From: Chlorella sorokiniana
Lineage: Eukaryota > Chlorophyta > Trebouxiophyceae > Chlorellales > Chlorellaceae
Assembly (NCBI GenBank): GCA_025917655.1
Contig: CP084619.1
Location: 4,383,001 to 4,447,000, forward strand
Direction of reading: 5' to 3'
Length of the DNA stretch: 64,000 bases
Shown: piece by piece, positions 30,301 to 44,257 of the stretch
Position numbering within the stretch: position 1 is the stretch's first letter
How the letters are laid out: each line of letters opens with the position of its first letter
Position numbers and translations under genes: made by a program
Notes under the pieces: generated by a model
Told to the model about the DNA's origin: nothing
Databases searched by the model: none
The model's input: only the letters and a program-made list of their open reading frames with translations

Positions 30301-31454
30301 CAATGGCTGCGACAGCAGGTGGGCTGATTAGATGCTACACTTGCCTGCCGCGCTCCACCCCTCTGCCGTGCAGGTGCCACCGCGGCAGCGCCCGAGTCGC
30401 ACGCCCCCGCCCGCGCGCAGCAGGAGCGCAACCAGCTGCTGGCTGATGCGCTGGACCGGCCGGCTGCGGAGTCCCCCGCGCGCAGTGGGTGGCGGCGGCG
30501 CGTGCAGCCCAGCGCGCGTCCGCAGAAGCGGCGGCAGCGCGCGGCGGCGGGCTGCGGCTAGAGCGGGCCAGCATGCAGATTGGGAGGAGGAGGAGGAGCA
30601 GGAGGCTGGATCCTTGCAGCAGGCGGCACCGGAGGTAGTGAGGAGGGGCTCGACAATTGAGGCCGACATAGGCGCGCCGGCTGACCGCTACGCCGCCTTC
30701 CTGGCCCGCCCCTCTGCCACTCCAGCCGGGGCAGAGGCCGCTGCGGGGCCTCAGACAGCGGCGGACGGGCGCGGCACGCATGGCGCCCGTGGACTGCGGC
30801 AGCGCAGCCGGCGGCGGCAGGGGCGGACCCTTGGGCGCGGCACGAGCGGCGGCGGCACCCGCAGCCGCGGGTCAGCGGCCCTCCAGACCTTGCCACGCTC
30901 TCTGCCCAGCCCTCGGTCCCCCTCGATCGATACGCCACGGAATTCTCGCGGCCGTCGCTCGATGAGGAGGGTCCCAGCCTGCCTGCGGGCGCAGGGGCGG
31001 CCGAGGCGCAGCCGACGGCTGGAGCAGAAGCCGAGCAGCAGTATGGGCAGCAGCGGCGGTACCTGCCTGATGTACTGCCCAGCGACTTGACCGCCACCCC
31101 AGGTGTGCCGCTTGAGCGCTACGCAGCCATGGTGGCCTCCCAGGAAGAGCCCGGTGAGCTCAGCGGCCTCAGCGTGCCGCCCAGCCGCACCGGCAGCAGC
31201 GGCGACGACGGCGGCGTGTCCGCGGCGCGGCTGCCCCCGCGTGCCCCCATCTCTGCCGCGCGAGTGGTTGGCCCGCCACCGGGTCGACGGCGCAGCGGCG
31301 GCAGGGGCGGCCAGACTGGCGGAGCAGGGGAGGAGGGGAGGACCCCCTGCTGCCCACACGGCGCCCGGGCAGCTGGCAGCGCCGCCGCTCTCTGGCCAGC
31401 CTGCAGGCCATTTTTGAGCAGGCCGAGTCGCAGCCGCCGTCCGACTCGGAGTGA
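24385..31454 (+). CDS. Inward-rectifier (Kir-type) potassium channel with two cytoplasmic IRK domains
   Basis: A membrane K+ channel subunit. The outer-helix exon (from 25376) reads [20 protein letters not shown]. The pore helix and filter TMTIGYGN are split by an intron inside the filter (exon 25768-25847, next from 26026), and the inner helix follows. The first cytoplasmic IRK domain spans about 26335-28224, with [20 protein letters not shown], then DERSPLCG, then [11 protein letters not shown], then [15 protein letters not shown], then FHDV. A second IRK-like domain (about 28430-30090) repeats the order: [20 protein letters not shown], then GTDRLYL, then IDDASPL, then EIVVL, then [13 protein letters not shown], then AHFFDIEP. 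A disordered tail holds three DRYA/ERYA motifs and ends SDSE at 31452-31454. Frame breaks lie at 28474-28477, 29369-29374 and 31335-31338, with others in the tail. The ATG at 24385 and the exons before about 25.16 kb are tentative. Confidence 0.83.
28430..30090 (+). other. Second, duplicated IRK-type cytoplasmic domain of the Kir gene
   Basis: Exons at 28430-28555, 28916-29041, 29268-29409, about 29604-29728 and about 30033-30090 encode a second immunoglobulin-like Kir domain. Compared with the first copy: CRVAD for [15 protein letters not shown] for [26 protein letters not shown] for [22 protein letters not shown] for [15 protein letters not shown] for [23 protein letters not shown] for [24 protein letters not shown] for DQFHDVLCP. 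The identity is low but the order of elements is complete. Confidence 0.7.
30905..31150 (+). repeat. RYA-box repeats in the Kir C-terminal tail
   Basis: Three related peptide motifs lie in the tail: [13 protein letters not shown] (about 30680-30718, just upstream), [14 protein letters not shown] (about 30916-30957) and [14 protein letters not shown] (about 31105-31146). They sit in otherwise Ala/Gln/Arg-rich low-complexity sequence. This looks like a short linear motif repeated at intervals of about 190-240 bases; its function is unknown. Confidence 0.55.
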
Positions 31455-31830
31455 CCGCCTCACATTCCGCGCCTCCACCAGCTGCCTTGATTTCATTGCC
31501 TGCCTCTGCTGCCCCTCGCTTGAATGATACTTGTAAGCAGGCGCCCACCGCGCTTTGTCCAGCGCAAGGGCTCGATTCCTGATCTGTGCGCTGGGAGGCC
31601 ACCCCAATCTGCATACTGTTCCCACGGATAAGGCGGAGGGAACAGACCTTGTCCACTGCAGCTGGTGCACCCCATGGTTGCCTGCCGAGGGCCGCGTCCC
31701 CCTGCAGTGCATCCCCCTTTCCCTGCCGGCCTGTGGGCTCACGGTGATCAGCCGCACGCGTTGCAGGAAGGAGGAGCGCGGCGGCATGTTTGAAAACACG
31801 AGCTGGGTCATACACACACTGAAAGGGGGG
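31455..31830. other. Convergent intergenic region, Kir / SF3B1
   Basis: Short 3' flank shared by two convergent genes. Apart from the TGTAA at 31532 I see no feature and no gene in it. Confidence 0.4.
31532..31536 (+). terminator. Candidate polyadenylation signal TGTAA for the Kir gene
   Basis: TGTAA, the usual green-algal poly(A) signal, lies about 78 bases after the Kir stop codon at 31452-31454. Confidence 0.55.
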
Positions 31831-34800
31831 TCACACAAACACGTCCAGCTCGTGTCGGTGGTACGAGTTGATGCCCTCATCCGCCATGCGCGGGTACAGG
31901 GCCACCAGCGCGTCCTGCGCCCGATGTACACGTTGTTGTACAGCCGCCAGTACACCTCCCGCACCTTGCGGGCCGGGTGGAACAGGCCCTGCGGGGTGTT
32001 GTGGGGGGGAGGCAGTCGAAGGTTGTTGGGTCGTAGGCCAGGGTGGGGCCATGTCGTCAGAACGCGCGCCGGTCGTCGGCATTCCCATGTAGCGAGGCCC
32101 CCGCCGTCCTCCCCCCTTGCCCCCCTCTAGTACTCACCTGCAGCAGGTAGTTGAGCACGACAGCGGGCCCCAGCGCCACGCGGCAGCCCTCGATGGCGCC
32201 CGTGCACGACTGCGGGCAGGCAGCGCAGAAGGGGAAGGGGACGCACAAGCTTGTGAGCGCAGACCCAGGGATGAGCAAGTGCATGGGCCACTGTGCTGCC
32301 TGCCCGGCGCGCAGCCTGCAAGCCAGGTGCCGCTGAAGGGAGGCCCAAGCCGCCACCACACCGGCCCTCCCCGCACTTTTCTACAGGCAGCCCCCTCACA
32401 CCGCAGGCCCCAGGGCAACCGTTGCTCCCCCTTTGCCCATAAACACCCCCGCCGCAGCCAGCCAGCCAGCCTGCTTCCCACCTGCACGATGTGCGGGCTG
32501 GTCTCGAAGATGTTGGGGAAGACGTAGTTGAGGAGGTGGGTCAGCGCGTCCTCGCAGCCCAGGCCCGCCACGCCCAGGCTCATGTGCTGCACGACGGAGC
32601 AGGCGGTCTGGCGGTGCACCAGGTCACGGTCCATTAGCGCATCCTCCAGCAGCGGACACACTGCGGCGCAGCGTTGCAGGGCGGGGGTTTGGTTCAGAAC
32701 AATGAGTTTAGCAAGGAGACGATTGCAGGCAATGGGGATAACTTTGGGGGTGGGTTGGGAGCGGATACTGGGGCTACCGCGCAGGCAGCCAGCGAGGTCC
32801 AACTGCCGGCGCTAGCTGCCGGCGTGCAGACGGGCAGGCGCCGGCAGGCCCAGCGCTTGAAGCAGCTGGTGCGGCGGGCGGTGCGGGCCACCCACCCGCA
32901 TAGATGTAGTCCTTGCCCATCTCCCCGATGTACTCAAACAGGAAGGACAGCGCCTTGAGCACGCCGTTCTGCACGTTGAGCTCAGGCACCTTCATGAAAG
33001 GGGGGGGCACATTGTTGAGCTCGCATGGTTGGGCAGAGGTGGCTGCGCAGGCGTGCAGCAGCGCCAGGCAGGACCAGCAGCATGCACCGACAGCAGCAAG
33101 CATCCATTTCCCGGCACCACCGCCGGCCACATGAGGCCGCCCCCTCGCACACAGCCGGGCCAGTGGCGGCAGCCCCCCGTTTGGCATGCCGCAGCTCTGC
33201 AAGGCCGCTGCTGAACAGCCGAAGCCGCCCACCTTGTACTCGTTCATGAGGGCGGGCAGCACGGTGAAGGGGGCGCACGTCTCCGCCACGATGGCGATGG
33301 CCACGGTGGTGCACACGCGGTTCTGCCGCTCCTGCACCTTGAGGTTGTTCAGCAGCGTGACCAGCACGTCCTGCGGGCCGATGGCCTTGGCGATGTAGCC
33401 AAAGGTGTTGACGGTGGCGCGCCGGATGGCCTTCTTGTGGGCCTGCAGGGGAAATGATGGGGTGGGGGTGGTGTTTAGTGGCGGGGCAGTGGGGTGGGGG
33501 CCAGCTGTCGGCAGACAGCGGCGATCATGGGCAGCACGGCAACCGCTGCACAGGCCAGCAGCAAGGCCGTCACCCCAGCCTCCTCCCGCTGCCACCAAAC
33601 CTTCAGCATGCCCTGCAGCTGCTTCCCAGGCCACTCCGACGCCACCCACACCCACGCTAAGCACAGAGGATCATTCCAAACCCACCTTGAGCATGTCCAG
33701 CAGCTCGAAGCAGATGCGCATCCACTCGCGGGCGGGCACAAACTCGGCGCCGCGGTCGGCGATGCGCCCCACCAAGTCGATGCAGTTCTCCTGCACCTTC
33801 TCGTGCCTGCGGTACACGTTGCGGTACTCAGCAGGGCAGCACGCCGCGCAAACAAGCCTAAGCCGGCACGGCGGCAGCCGCCGGTTGCCCCTGTGTCCAT
33901 CCTCGCAGCAAGCTTCCCACCTCCGCTCGCCCCAGCCCCACGCACCTGTTCTTGAGGATGGGTGTGAGGCGCGGCAGCAGGTCCTTGATGGGCGGCGTCA
34001 TGCGAGTCATGCCAATGACGGCCACGATCGACTTGAGGGCGCCCAAGATGGAGCCCAGCACCTCTGCAGGGAAGCAGGGATGTATTGGTGGGTCAGGAAC
34101 AGCATGGTTTGCTGTGTGTGCTTGACATCGGCTGTAGAGAAGCCAGGCGAGCCAGGCGGTACACAACGAAACCACAGCGTGCTCAAGCTTGCCGGGCAAG
34201 CTGCTGCGTCAATAAATCCCCCCCTTGCCCCAATCCGTCCAGTGACACGCCACACTCACAGCCCGCACACCTGGGTACTCCTCTCCCCACCCACTCTGCC
34301 CAGTGCCTCAATCTGCCCAGTGCCTCACTCCGCACAGTGACATGCCACCCCCACCCACCCGGGTACTCCTCCCCCAGGTTTTCCACCCACCCGGGTACTC
34401 CTCCCCCAGGTTCTCGTACAGCACCACGCCCAGGTGCGCCAGCAGCTTCTCCTCGTCGCACTTCTTCATGACGGGCGCGATGCGGGAGATGAGGTCGGCA
34501 GCCTGCACAGGCAAGAGAAGGGGGGAGAGAGGGGGGGCCTTGAACGTGCGGATGGCACAAACAACAGCAGTGTGCGGAGGCAGCGAACCGCGTGCAGGTG
34601 CCAAGCAGTGCGAAAAGAGAGGGGTGAACAGTGCGAGGCATACAGGCTACAGCACCAGCGGCCGCTGCTACCTCGGCAGCAGGCGGCCTTTGCCCTCCCC
34701 TTCTGCCCTTCCCCTCACACCTGCTGCCGGATCTTGGCCGACTTGTTGTTGAGGCGCCACTTGATCGTGCCGCAAATCTGTGGCAGGTAGGGCTTGGCGC

Positions 34801-37800
34801 GCTGGCCGAGCGCGTTGATGATGGTGCCAAAGCCGTTGAGCACCACCGGGGACTCATCTGCCAGCTGCAGAGACAGGGTGGTGCAGGGGGCAGTTTTGGG
34901 AAGCAGGGGGAGGGGTTGGAGCAGGAGGCGTTGGGGCGACCAGCACCCGCTCTAATATGCTCTCGATCATGCTTCCCATCTGCGCTCCACGAGGCCAACG
35001 CCAACCCCCATTCTCGGCTGCCCTCAACCCTCATATGATGAGAGGGTAACCCCTCCGTATCCCCCCCCCCCCCCACATAACAACAACACACCCACCTGCT
35101 CCTGGTATGCATACAGGATGCCATCGATGAGCAGCTCCTCGAGGCGGGCGTCGATGTCGGCGGCGCCCAGCGCGCGCACCACGCGGTCGCAGGTCTCCAT
35201 CACCATCTTGCGGTACGGCTCGCTCTCGTCCTTGAGGTCCTCCACCACGCGGCCCACGATCTCGGTGCAGCCCACCTTGTTGGCGATCTGCGAGGGCGGG
35301 GAGTGGGAAAAGGATGATGGTGGACACCTTAATAAAAGGATGAGTGGGGATGACGAGGCAAGGCCGCGTGAGGCAAGCAGGGTGGGACAAGAGGCGGGTG
35401 TGGGGAGGCTGAGGCGCGTCAGGGCAAGTGGCATAAGTGAGCTGGGCTGGAGTAGCATGAAGAAGGAGAGTTGTTGGGGAGCTGTGAGGGCTGGAACAAA
35501 CGCAGGGCAGAGGCGGGGGGGGACCGCGCCCAAGTGCCGGCAACGAGCTCGCTGCACAGGCGCGGCAAGCAGGGCCGCTGCCCACCTCCACCGTCGTCTC
35601 CACCAGGGCGCGGTAGTTGCGGCGGTCCAGGGCCATGCGCCGCACCCAGAAGTGCTTGAAGAACTCGGGAAGAATCTGAAGGGGAGAGGGAGGGCAAAAT
35701 TGGATGGTCGGTTGGACACACAGGAAGAGAGCGGGCGTCATCCATTTGCCAGTAGGGCTGCCTTGCTCTGCTAGGGCAATGTGTAAAAGAGCAGACAACG
35801 GCGGCAATATGTTCACCTCCTGGCGGATGTAGTCTGGCTCCACGCCGTCGGTGCCCACGCACTGCTTGACCACCTTGAGCACGATCTTCTTCATCTCCTC
35901 GTCCGGGGTCTGGAACTCTCTGCGGGGGGCAAGCGGGGCAGCGTGGAGGCATTCAGCGACAGAATGTGCGCGGAAAGGCAGCACACATCATGGTCGCACT
36001 ACATCCTTGCACTTGCTTCGCCGCCTCCCAACGCCAGGAGCGGTGAGGGGCACAAAGCACAGGGCCAGCACCGCCCCCGCGAGCCTTACCCCGCTCCATG
36101 CCGCACCTGATGAGAATGATCATGACCTCGCGGGTGTAGTAGTTTGCGTACATGGCGTCCATGAGGGGGATGACAAAGCCGATGGCCTTGAGGAAGGCCG
36201 CCAGCACCTTGCCGCGCAGCAGGCGGATGCCCTTCCACAGAGGCTCCAGCACATCGTCGAACGACTCGATGCCGTAGGGGGCTGCGGGGCACGAGAGCCA
36301 GGGGCGGCATTACATCATACAGCATTACATCCAGGGGCAGGAGCAGCATTGATAAGCCAGTGCTAGCAGCAGGCATCCCGAGCGCGTGATGCAGCTGCTG
36401 CGCTGGCAGGAAGCTGGGGGCACAGGGCAGAGCTGGGGGCGCGGGAGGGCGGCGGCAGCGCACCTGAGGCCTCAGCCAGCGCGGCGATGGTCAGCGCGGT
36501 GATGGTCTTCACCTTCTGGTTTTCGTCAGTCAGTCCTGGAGGGGGCAGGGGGCACGCGCCCGTCACAGCAAGCGCTGCTGCTGGCAGAGTGCGGCGCTAT
36601 CAAGCGCTAGGCGCGGGCACAGCCCACAGGACCACCGCACAGCAGGCATCTGAGGAAACTGGATGCAAGGCAGAGGACTATTTAGTGCAGCATGCAGCAG
36701 GGGATCAGTCTGTTCCATGGCAAGCACCCACCGTGCTTGACGATGTCCACCAACGACTTGAGGTGCGGCAGCACGGCGCAGCCCATCAGGATGGCAATCT
36801 GCTGCACAATCTTGATGCCGGTGTGGCGCGCCTGCCAGCTCTTCTTCGACTGGCACACCGCCTTGAGGAAGGGCAGCAGCGCGGGGATGCCGAGCGCAGA
36901 GGCGACCACTGCGGGCAGGGGGCAGGGCAAATAGGGACAGGTGAGGTGAGGCGGCTCCGCAGTCCCAGACACCTCGTGCCCTTGCAGCCCCGCATGACCA
37001 GCACAACCCGAAAACATGGCGGCAGGCCAGAGGCGCTGAGCCTTAGCACGGCCTCACAGTGCACAGCCCCATCTGGTGCCCCGCAGCGGGCCCACAGCGT
37101 CCAGTTCAGCACCCTGCCCGGCAAAGACGGCGCAAACGACAGTGCTGCACATACTTTCCCCACTCACACCACCTGCACAAACCAACTTCACAGCACCACC
37201 CACCTGAGAATGCGCGGGCGGTGGTGTTGCGAACGTACTCGTCCACGTTGTCAATGTCGGGGCGCATGGCGGCAATCATGGTGGCCAGCCCAGCCGCCTT
37301 GGACAGGTTGGCGATGATCTCCTGCGGATCGGGAGGAAAGGTGTGTGTGTGTGTGGTGGTGGTGGTGACGTGTGTGTGTGTACAGGGGAGAATACAAGGT
37401 GAATGAAGAAAGGAATACTCATTGATTGTTTGGGGGCAAGCTGCATCAAAGGGTGAGCCTGCAGGTGTACCCCGCCTGACCAGACAGGCAGCCCGCAGCA
37501 GCGCAGAAACGGATTGCGGTGACACCCTGATTGTGCCAGCAGCATTGAGACCCCAGCGCCGCCCACCTGCCCTCCACGCGCGCATAGTAGTCCTCGTCAA
37601 TCAGCAGCGGCTCAATCACCACCAGGATCTTGTGGCAGTAGGGGCGCACCAGCTCGTCCAGCTTGAACAGGATGCGGTCAATGACCTGGCGGGGAGGAAA
37701 GCGAGGAAAAAGCAGGAGGAGGGGAAAGGTGGATGAGCAGGGGAGCGCCAGGACGCGCCACAGAGGGCAGGAGGAGAGGGCGGAACAACAGCTGTCTGAG

Positions 37801-40616
37801 GGGTATAATGCCTCAGGCTAGGGGTGCGGCAGCGCCATGACGCAGCGCAGGAACGCATACATGCATCTGCTGACCCAAACCAGCTAGCAAACAGAAGCGG
37901 CACAGGGTGGGCCCACCTTGACGAGCAGGTGGCGCTCCTGGTCCTCCAGCGTGGGGCTCATCAGCAGCGGCAGGATCTGGTTGAAGAGCGGGCCCGCGCC
38001 AAAGTCGCGCGCCTTGTCTGCAGGCAAGGAAGGAAGAAAAGCGGTGGCGGCATGGGCGTGGGCCACGCCACACACCCTGCCGCAGCAACGCAAGCAACAC
38101 AAGCGTAGACAGGGGTTGCGAAGGCTGTGAGGGAGCCCCCCGACCACAGGCCCGACAGAGAGGGCGTGAACTCCACCCTTTCTTCCACGCAATCCCAGGC
38201 GGCACTCACCGGTGAGCTGGCGCAGCGCCGACTTGCGCTGCGGCGGCGTGCCGTTCTTGACCTTGAGCAGCAGCTTCATGATCTTGCGCTCCTTGGCCTC
38301 CTCCACAGTCAGCTCGCTCTCGTCGACGTCCTGAGGCAGAGAGGCAAGGGGGTGGGGTGAGGGTGCTGGAGTGTGGTTCCTTTTTAAACCATACAGACGA
38401 CAAAGGAGAAGGCAGCTCAATTGTGTCGCAGAATGGCAAAGGGGGACCTTTTATGAAACAGAGCTGAAACAGGGCTGGGCACACCATGCTGGGAGCACCA
38501 TGCAGCAGGCGTGGGGCGCCGTGGGGCGGGAGCGTGTGAGTGCGGCGCGGCCGCCCGCGCACCTTGAGCAGCTTGCCAAAGTACTGCTGGTCCTCGGGTT
38601 TCATCTCCGGCAGCCCCTCCAGCGCCTGCGGCACATCAAACTTCTGGCCTCGGTCCTCCTCCGGGATCTGGTAGAGCGGGGTGCCGCCAAAGGGCGTGGG
38701 CGTCGCCATCAGCTTGCGCGCGGGGGTGCGGATGGGCTCGTAGCCAGGGGGCTCGCCCAGGACCTTGTACCCCTCGGCCTCGCCGGGCAGCATGGCGTCC
38801 AGCTCCTCGTCAGTGAGGGGCCTGGGCAGAGCAGGGAGGGAGCCGGGGAAGGTGGTTGTGAGGAAGCCAGGGGAACGATGGATGTGAGGGGACCGAGGAA
38901 GGATGAGCGCAGTGCGGACGGAGGTTGAAGCAGGGAACAGGAGCAGTGGAGAGCACGGCGTGGGCAAGGACAACGCCGTGGCTGCCAGCGATGGCATCAA
39001 CCCCTGGCCCCAAACCTGCCCTGCAACCCGCCAAGCAATGGCTCACCGGTTGCGCTCGTCCATCTCCCGCTCGATTCGCATCTGCTGGTAGGCCTCCGGG
39101 GTCATGGGCACCGCCGCCATCGCCGCCTGCTGCGCAGCCAGCATGCCCGGGGTGGGCGTCTCCATGCCCATGCCGCCCATGGGGTGGCCCCGTAGGCAGG
39201 GGTGGCCCCCAGAGCGCCCGCGCCGTAGGCGGGGTGGCCCCCATCGCCGCCATGGCCGGCGTCGCGTCCCATCGGCTGCGCTTGCCAGCTGCAGGCGTCT
39301 CGCCGCCAGCCGAAGCGCCGGGCGTCGGCGTGGCGTCCCAGCGGTTGCGCTTGGGCTGTGCAGCGTCGGCCGAGTCCCAGCGGCTGCCCGAAGGGGTGGC
39401 GTCTGCGCCCGACCAGATGCGGCCAGGCGTCTCTGCGGGGGCCTGCCCAGGGGTGGCATCCCAGCGGTTCACTGCTGGCGTCGCCTCCACGGCATCCCAC
39501 TCCGACGCGGGCGCCGCTGGCGCCGATGCTGCTGCTGCTGCTGCTGCTGGGGCCTCGGCCACCTTTGCCTTCTTGCTGCAGGCGCAGAGGCGGATGGCAA
39601 GGTGAGGTGAGTGTGAGCGAGTGAATGTGAGAAAGACGGAAGAAAGCAGCAGGAGAGTCGCCGCTGTGCCAGGGAGCGCACGCACAAGCAGTACAACCCC
39701 GTATGCAGCAGCGCCACTCACGCCTCGATCGGTACGGAGCTATCCCAGCGGCTGCGCTTGCCCGGCACGCCAGCTGGTGCGGCAGGCGCGGCTGGCGCCG
39801 CCGCTGGAGCAGCGGGCGGCGCCAGCCCCGACGCCTTGGTCGGCACGGCGTCCAGCGCAGCGGCCGCCGCCTCCGCCGCCTCGGCCTCCGCCCGCCGCTT
39901 CTCCGCGATGTTGCGCATCGTGTTGTCGCGCTCCCGCGCCAGCTGCGCCTCCCGCATCACGTCGGCGTAGGTGCGCACGCGGGCGTCAGGCGTCTTGTCG
40001 CCCATTTGGAAGGCGTCGTTGCGGTCTGGCGAAATGATGCGGTCCAGGCGGCGCTTGGAGTACTCTGACTCGCGGTCAATAATGCGCCGCGACTGCATCA
40101 GGCCATCCTGCACCAGCAAAGGAGCACCAGTCCAGAGTGAAGCCGGCGCAAGGCAGGAAGGCGGGTGCTCGCCAGCAGCACAGCAGAGCGACACTGGCAG
40201 CCCGCGAGCAGCACCCCGGCGCACCGCGTCGCCGTCTTCTGCCACTGGAAGGTCGCCCAGCACCGACTTGGGGGCAGTGAAGGACGCCAGCTTGCTGCAG
40301 GCAGGAAAACCAGGGGCAGGAGGGTGAGCGAAGCGGGCAGCGGCAAGCCCGCCGCCGACGCAGGCGCAGCGCCTGCTGGCCTGTGCGACCTCCTGCAGTG
40401 TCGCCCGCCCGCCCCCAACAGCAGCAATCAATCGCAGGGTAAAACGCACGAGTGCAGGTTTCCCACGGACCTGGCCACCGCCTGCTCCCGGTCATCCATT
40501 TCCTCCTCTGCCTCAAGGTCTGCTGCCACCGCAGCATAACCCGCCACGCCTCCTGCTCCATACAGATCCTCATCATAGACGGCCTTCCCGGTGAGAGGCA
40601 CGCCCTTGTCAGCCAT
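31831..40616 (-). CDS. SF3B1: Splicing factor 3B subunit 1 (SF3b155), HEAT-repeat U2 snRNP core protein
   Basis: A spliceosome subunit that clamps the U2 snRNA/branch-point duplex. The ATG at 40616 starts [20 protein letters not shown]. The N-terminal region holds repeated RWDATP/RWDS units (about 39100-39800), the U2AF-ligand-type motifs known from this protein. Then come [19 protein letters not shown], the p14-binding-like segment, and over a dozen exons of HEAT repeats, including [20 protein letters not shown] (about 36475-36530), [73 protein letters not shown] and [14 protein letters not shown]. It ends [10 protein letters not shown] with TGA at 31831-31833, matching the family terminus. 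The Lys matching human K700 is kept (codon 36513-36515). Two one-base deficits at 39181-39184 and 39231-39234 break the N-terminal frame. The rest is highly conserved, so this is surely a working gene. Confidence 0.97.
34230..34412. repeat. Nested tandem duplication across an SF3B1 5' splice site
   Basis: An identical 30-base unit occurs at 34351-34380 and 34383-34412 (period 32). It covers the end of the exon coding NLGEEYPG and its splice donor, so the donor is present twice. A degenerate third copy with the same flank (the CAGTGACA-TGCCAC-type lead) lies at about 34237-34300, and a 17-base direct repeat (CTGCCCAGTGCCTCA) fills the gap between them. Confidence 0.8.
35061..35074 (+). repeat. 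Poly-C tract (C14) in an SF3B1 intron
   Basis: Fourteen consecutive C at the edge of an SF3B1 intron (G on the transcript), shortly downstream of the donor after the exon coding ILYAYQEQ. Confidence 0.8.
37342..37382. repeat. Compound (GT)n/(GGT)n microsatellite in an SF3B1 intron
   Basis: GT units, then GTG units, then GT units again, next to the exon coding [19 protein letters not shown]. Confidence 0.75.
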
Positions 40617-40976
40617 TTTGGCTGCTGGGGCGCTGGCCCGCCTTCTGAGACCGGCCAAAAGCTTCAACTACTCGTGGTAAAGATGCTTGAACCAGGCAGG
40701 GCCGCCGGCCAGCGCAGTGATCGAGAAACAGGGGTGGGCCAAGGGCTAGAATGCCCTGTAACTGGACCCCAAGTTGTATCGAAAGACAATTATTGGCAGG
40801 TGCATGTAGCAGGCGTCCTGAGAGGCCGGCTGGGCAATTCAGCAGGACAAGCAGTACGCCATCGTCCTCTTCGCCCCCAAATGGCAGCTGGAACGCGGTG
40901 TCTGGCTGTCCTCAGGCTCACTGCATCGCTTGGGCGCCTTGCATAGCTGTGTGACGACACACGTAGGGGCCCTACC
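40617..40976. promoter_or_regulatory. 360-base bidirectional promoter region, SF3B1 / UMP kinase
   Basis: Two housekeeping genes start 360 bases apart in opposite directions, so both promoters and both 5' UTRs share this short segment. No TATA box is obvious. Confidence 0.5.
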
Positions 40977-43139
<2,163 letters not shown>

Positions 43140-44257
43140 TTTTCAAGCCCCGGCTTCGCTCTTTTCTCCCTTCCGGCTCAAGTTTTTATAAGTACTGAGC
43201 ACACACTTCCGCTTACGAAATCCTTGCCCTCAAACTTTCTTCGACTTCCTGCTGCCACTCCTACCAAATGAGTGTCCTCTGCATCCACGGCGTGGGGACC
43301 CACCCTGGCCAACGGCGCTCCCCACTGTTGTTCAGTGCCGCATTTGCGAGTCCAGGCAACCCCACCTCCCGCATGCGAGCCCATTGGCGGCATGCGCTTC
43401 ACTCGTTTACTGGTGAAACAAAGATCTCGATGCTGCAATACTACCTCACTTTCCATCCAGCCTGGATCTCCAAAGCAGTGCCTGCACAGAGGACTGGAAG
43501 GCTGTCGCCACCTGCGGCCCACCTGGGTGCGTGCCAGCGGCAGAGCGCCAGCGCGGCACCGAGCGCCAGCAGGCTGACAGCGCCTGATTAAACCTGCTGG
43601 TTCGACACACAATTTTGATTTGCATTGCCTGTGTCTATGAGCCTGGCCTTCACATTGAGCGCAGGATGTGTGCCTGTTACCTCTTGCAGCTTCCGCCGCC
43701 CACTCAACAGGCCATCGCGCCATCGGCGAGCGGTCTGAAGGCGTTGCGTCTGGCAACGTGTTTAAAACAATCAAGCACTCTCCCTCTTACGTCCCTGCTC
43801 TCCATCTGCCTGTGGAGCACTTTGATCATTTCGCGATCGCAAACTCTCAGACATGACGGGCCTGGGCCAGCAACACATATGGCGGACCTCAGCAGCATGC
43901 GGAGTCGCCAATTTGACAACCAGAACCAGCAGAAACCCCGTAGCACGCCTCAGCATGAGTGCTCAAACTCTCAGTCGGCGGTTCAGGCATCATGCCACAT
44001 CGCAATTGATACACACATGACGAACGTGTGTCACCACTGTTTGGAACGCCTTCAAAGCCTCCGCAGTGGGTGTCTCCATTTCCCTCCAGGCTGCTTGAAA
44101 GCTCTGTAGCACTTGAAGCAAGGTGATAGGGTAATGTCATTGACTCAACGTCGGAAAGACCTGCGAAACCGTCTCCAGATGCGACAAGACGCAGGCTTAT
44201 GGTGCCGGCGGCCTGCCTGTGCCCAGCTGACGCTCGCACCGTGCGCCGCGTTGCAGG
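43140..44257. other. Intergenic region, UMP kinase to sulfotransferase
   Basis: About 1.1 kb between two genes on the same strand, with lower GC than the genes. It should hold the 3' UTR of the first and the promoter of the second. Short open frames here show no conserved motif or splice pattern. I see no tRNA or other RNA gene. Confidence 0.4.

Noticed and set aside
43560-43620. Possible tRNA B-box (GGTTCGA) at about 43598
   Set aside because: The flanking bases cannot form the T-stem and no matching acceptor or anticodon arms were found upstream.
43178-43774. Minus-strand frame of about 200 codons between UMP kinase and the sulfotransferase
   Set aside because: No recognisable motif, no splice pattern, ordinary composition for a chance frame in this genome.
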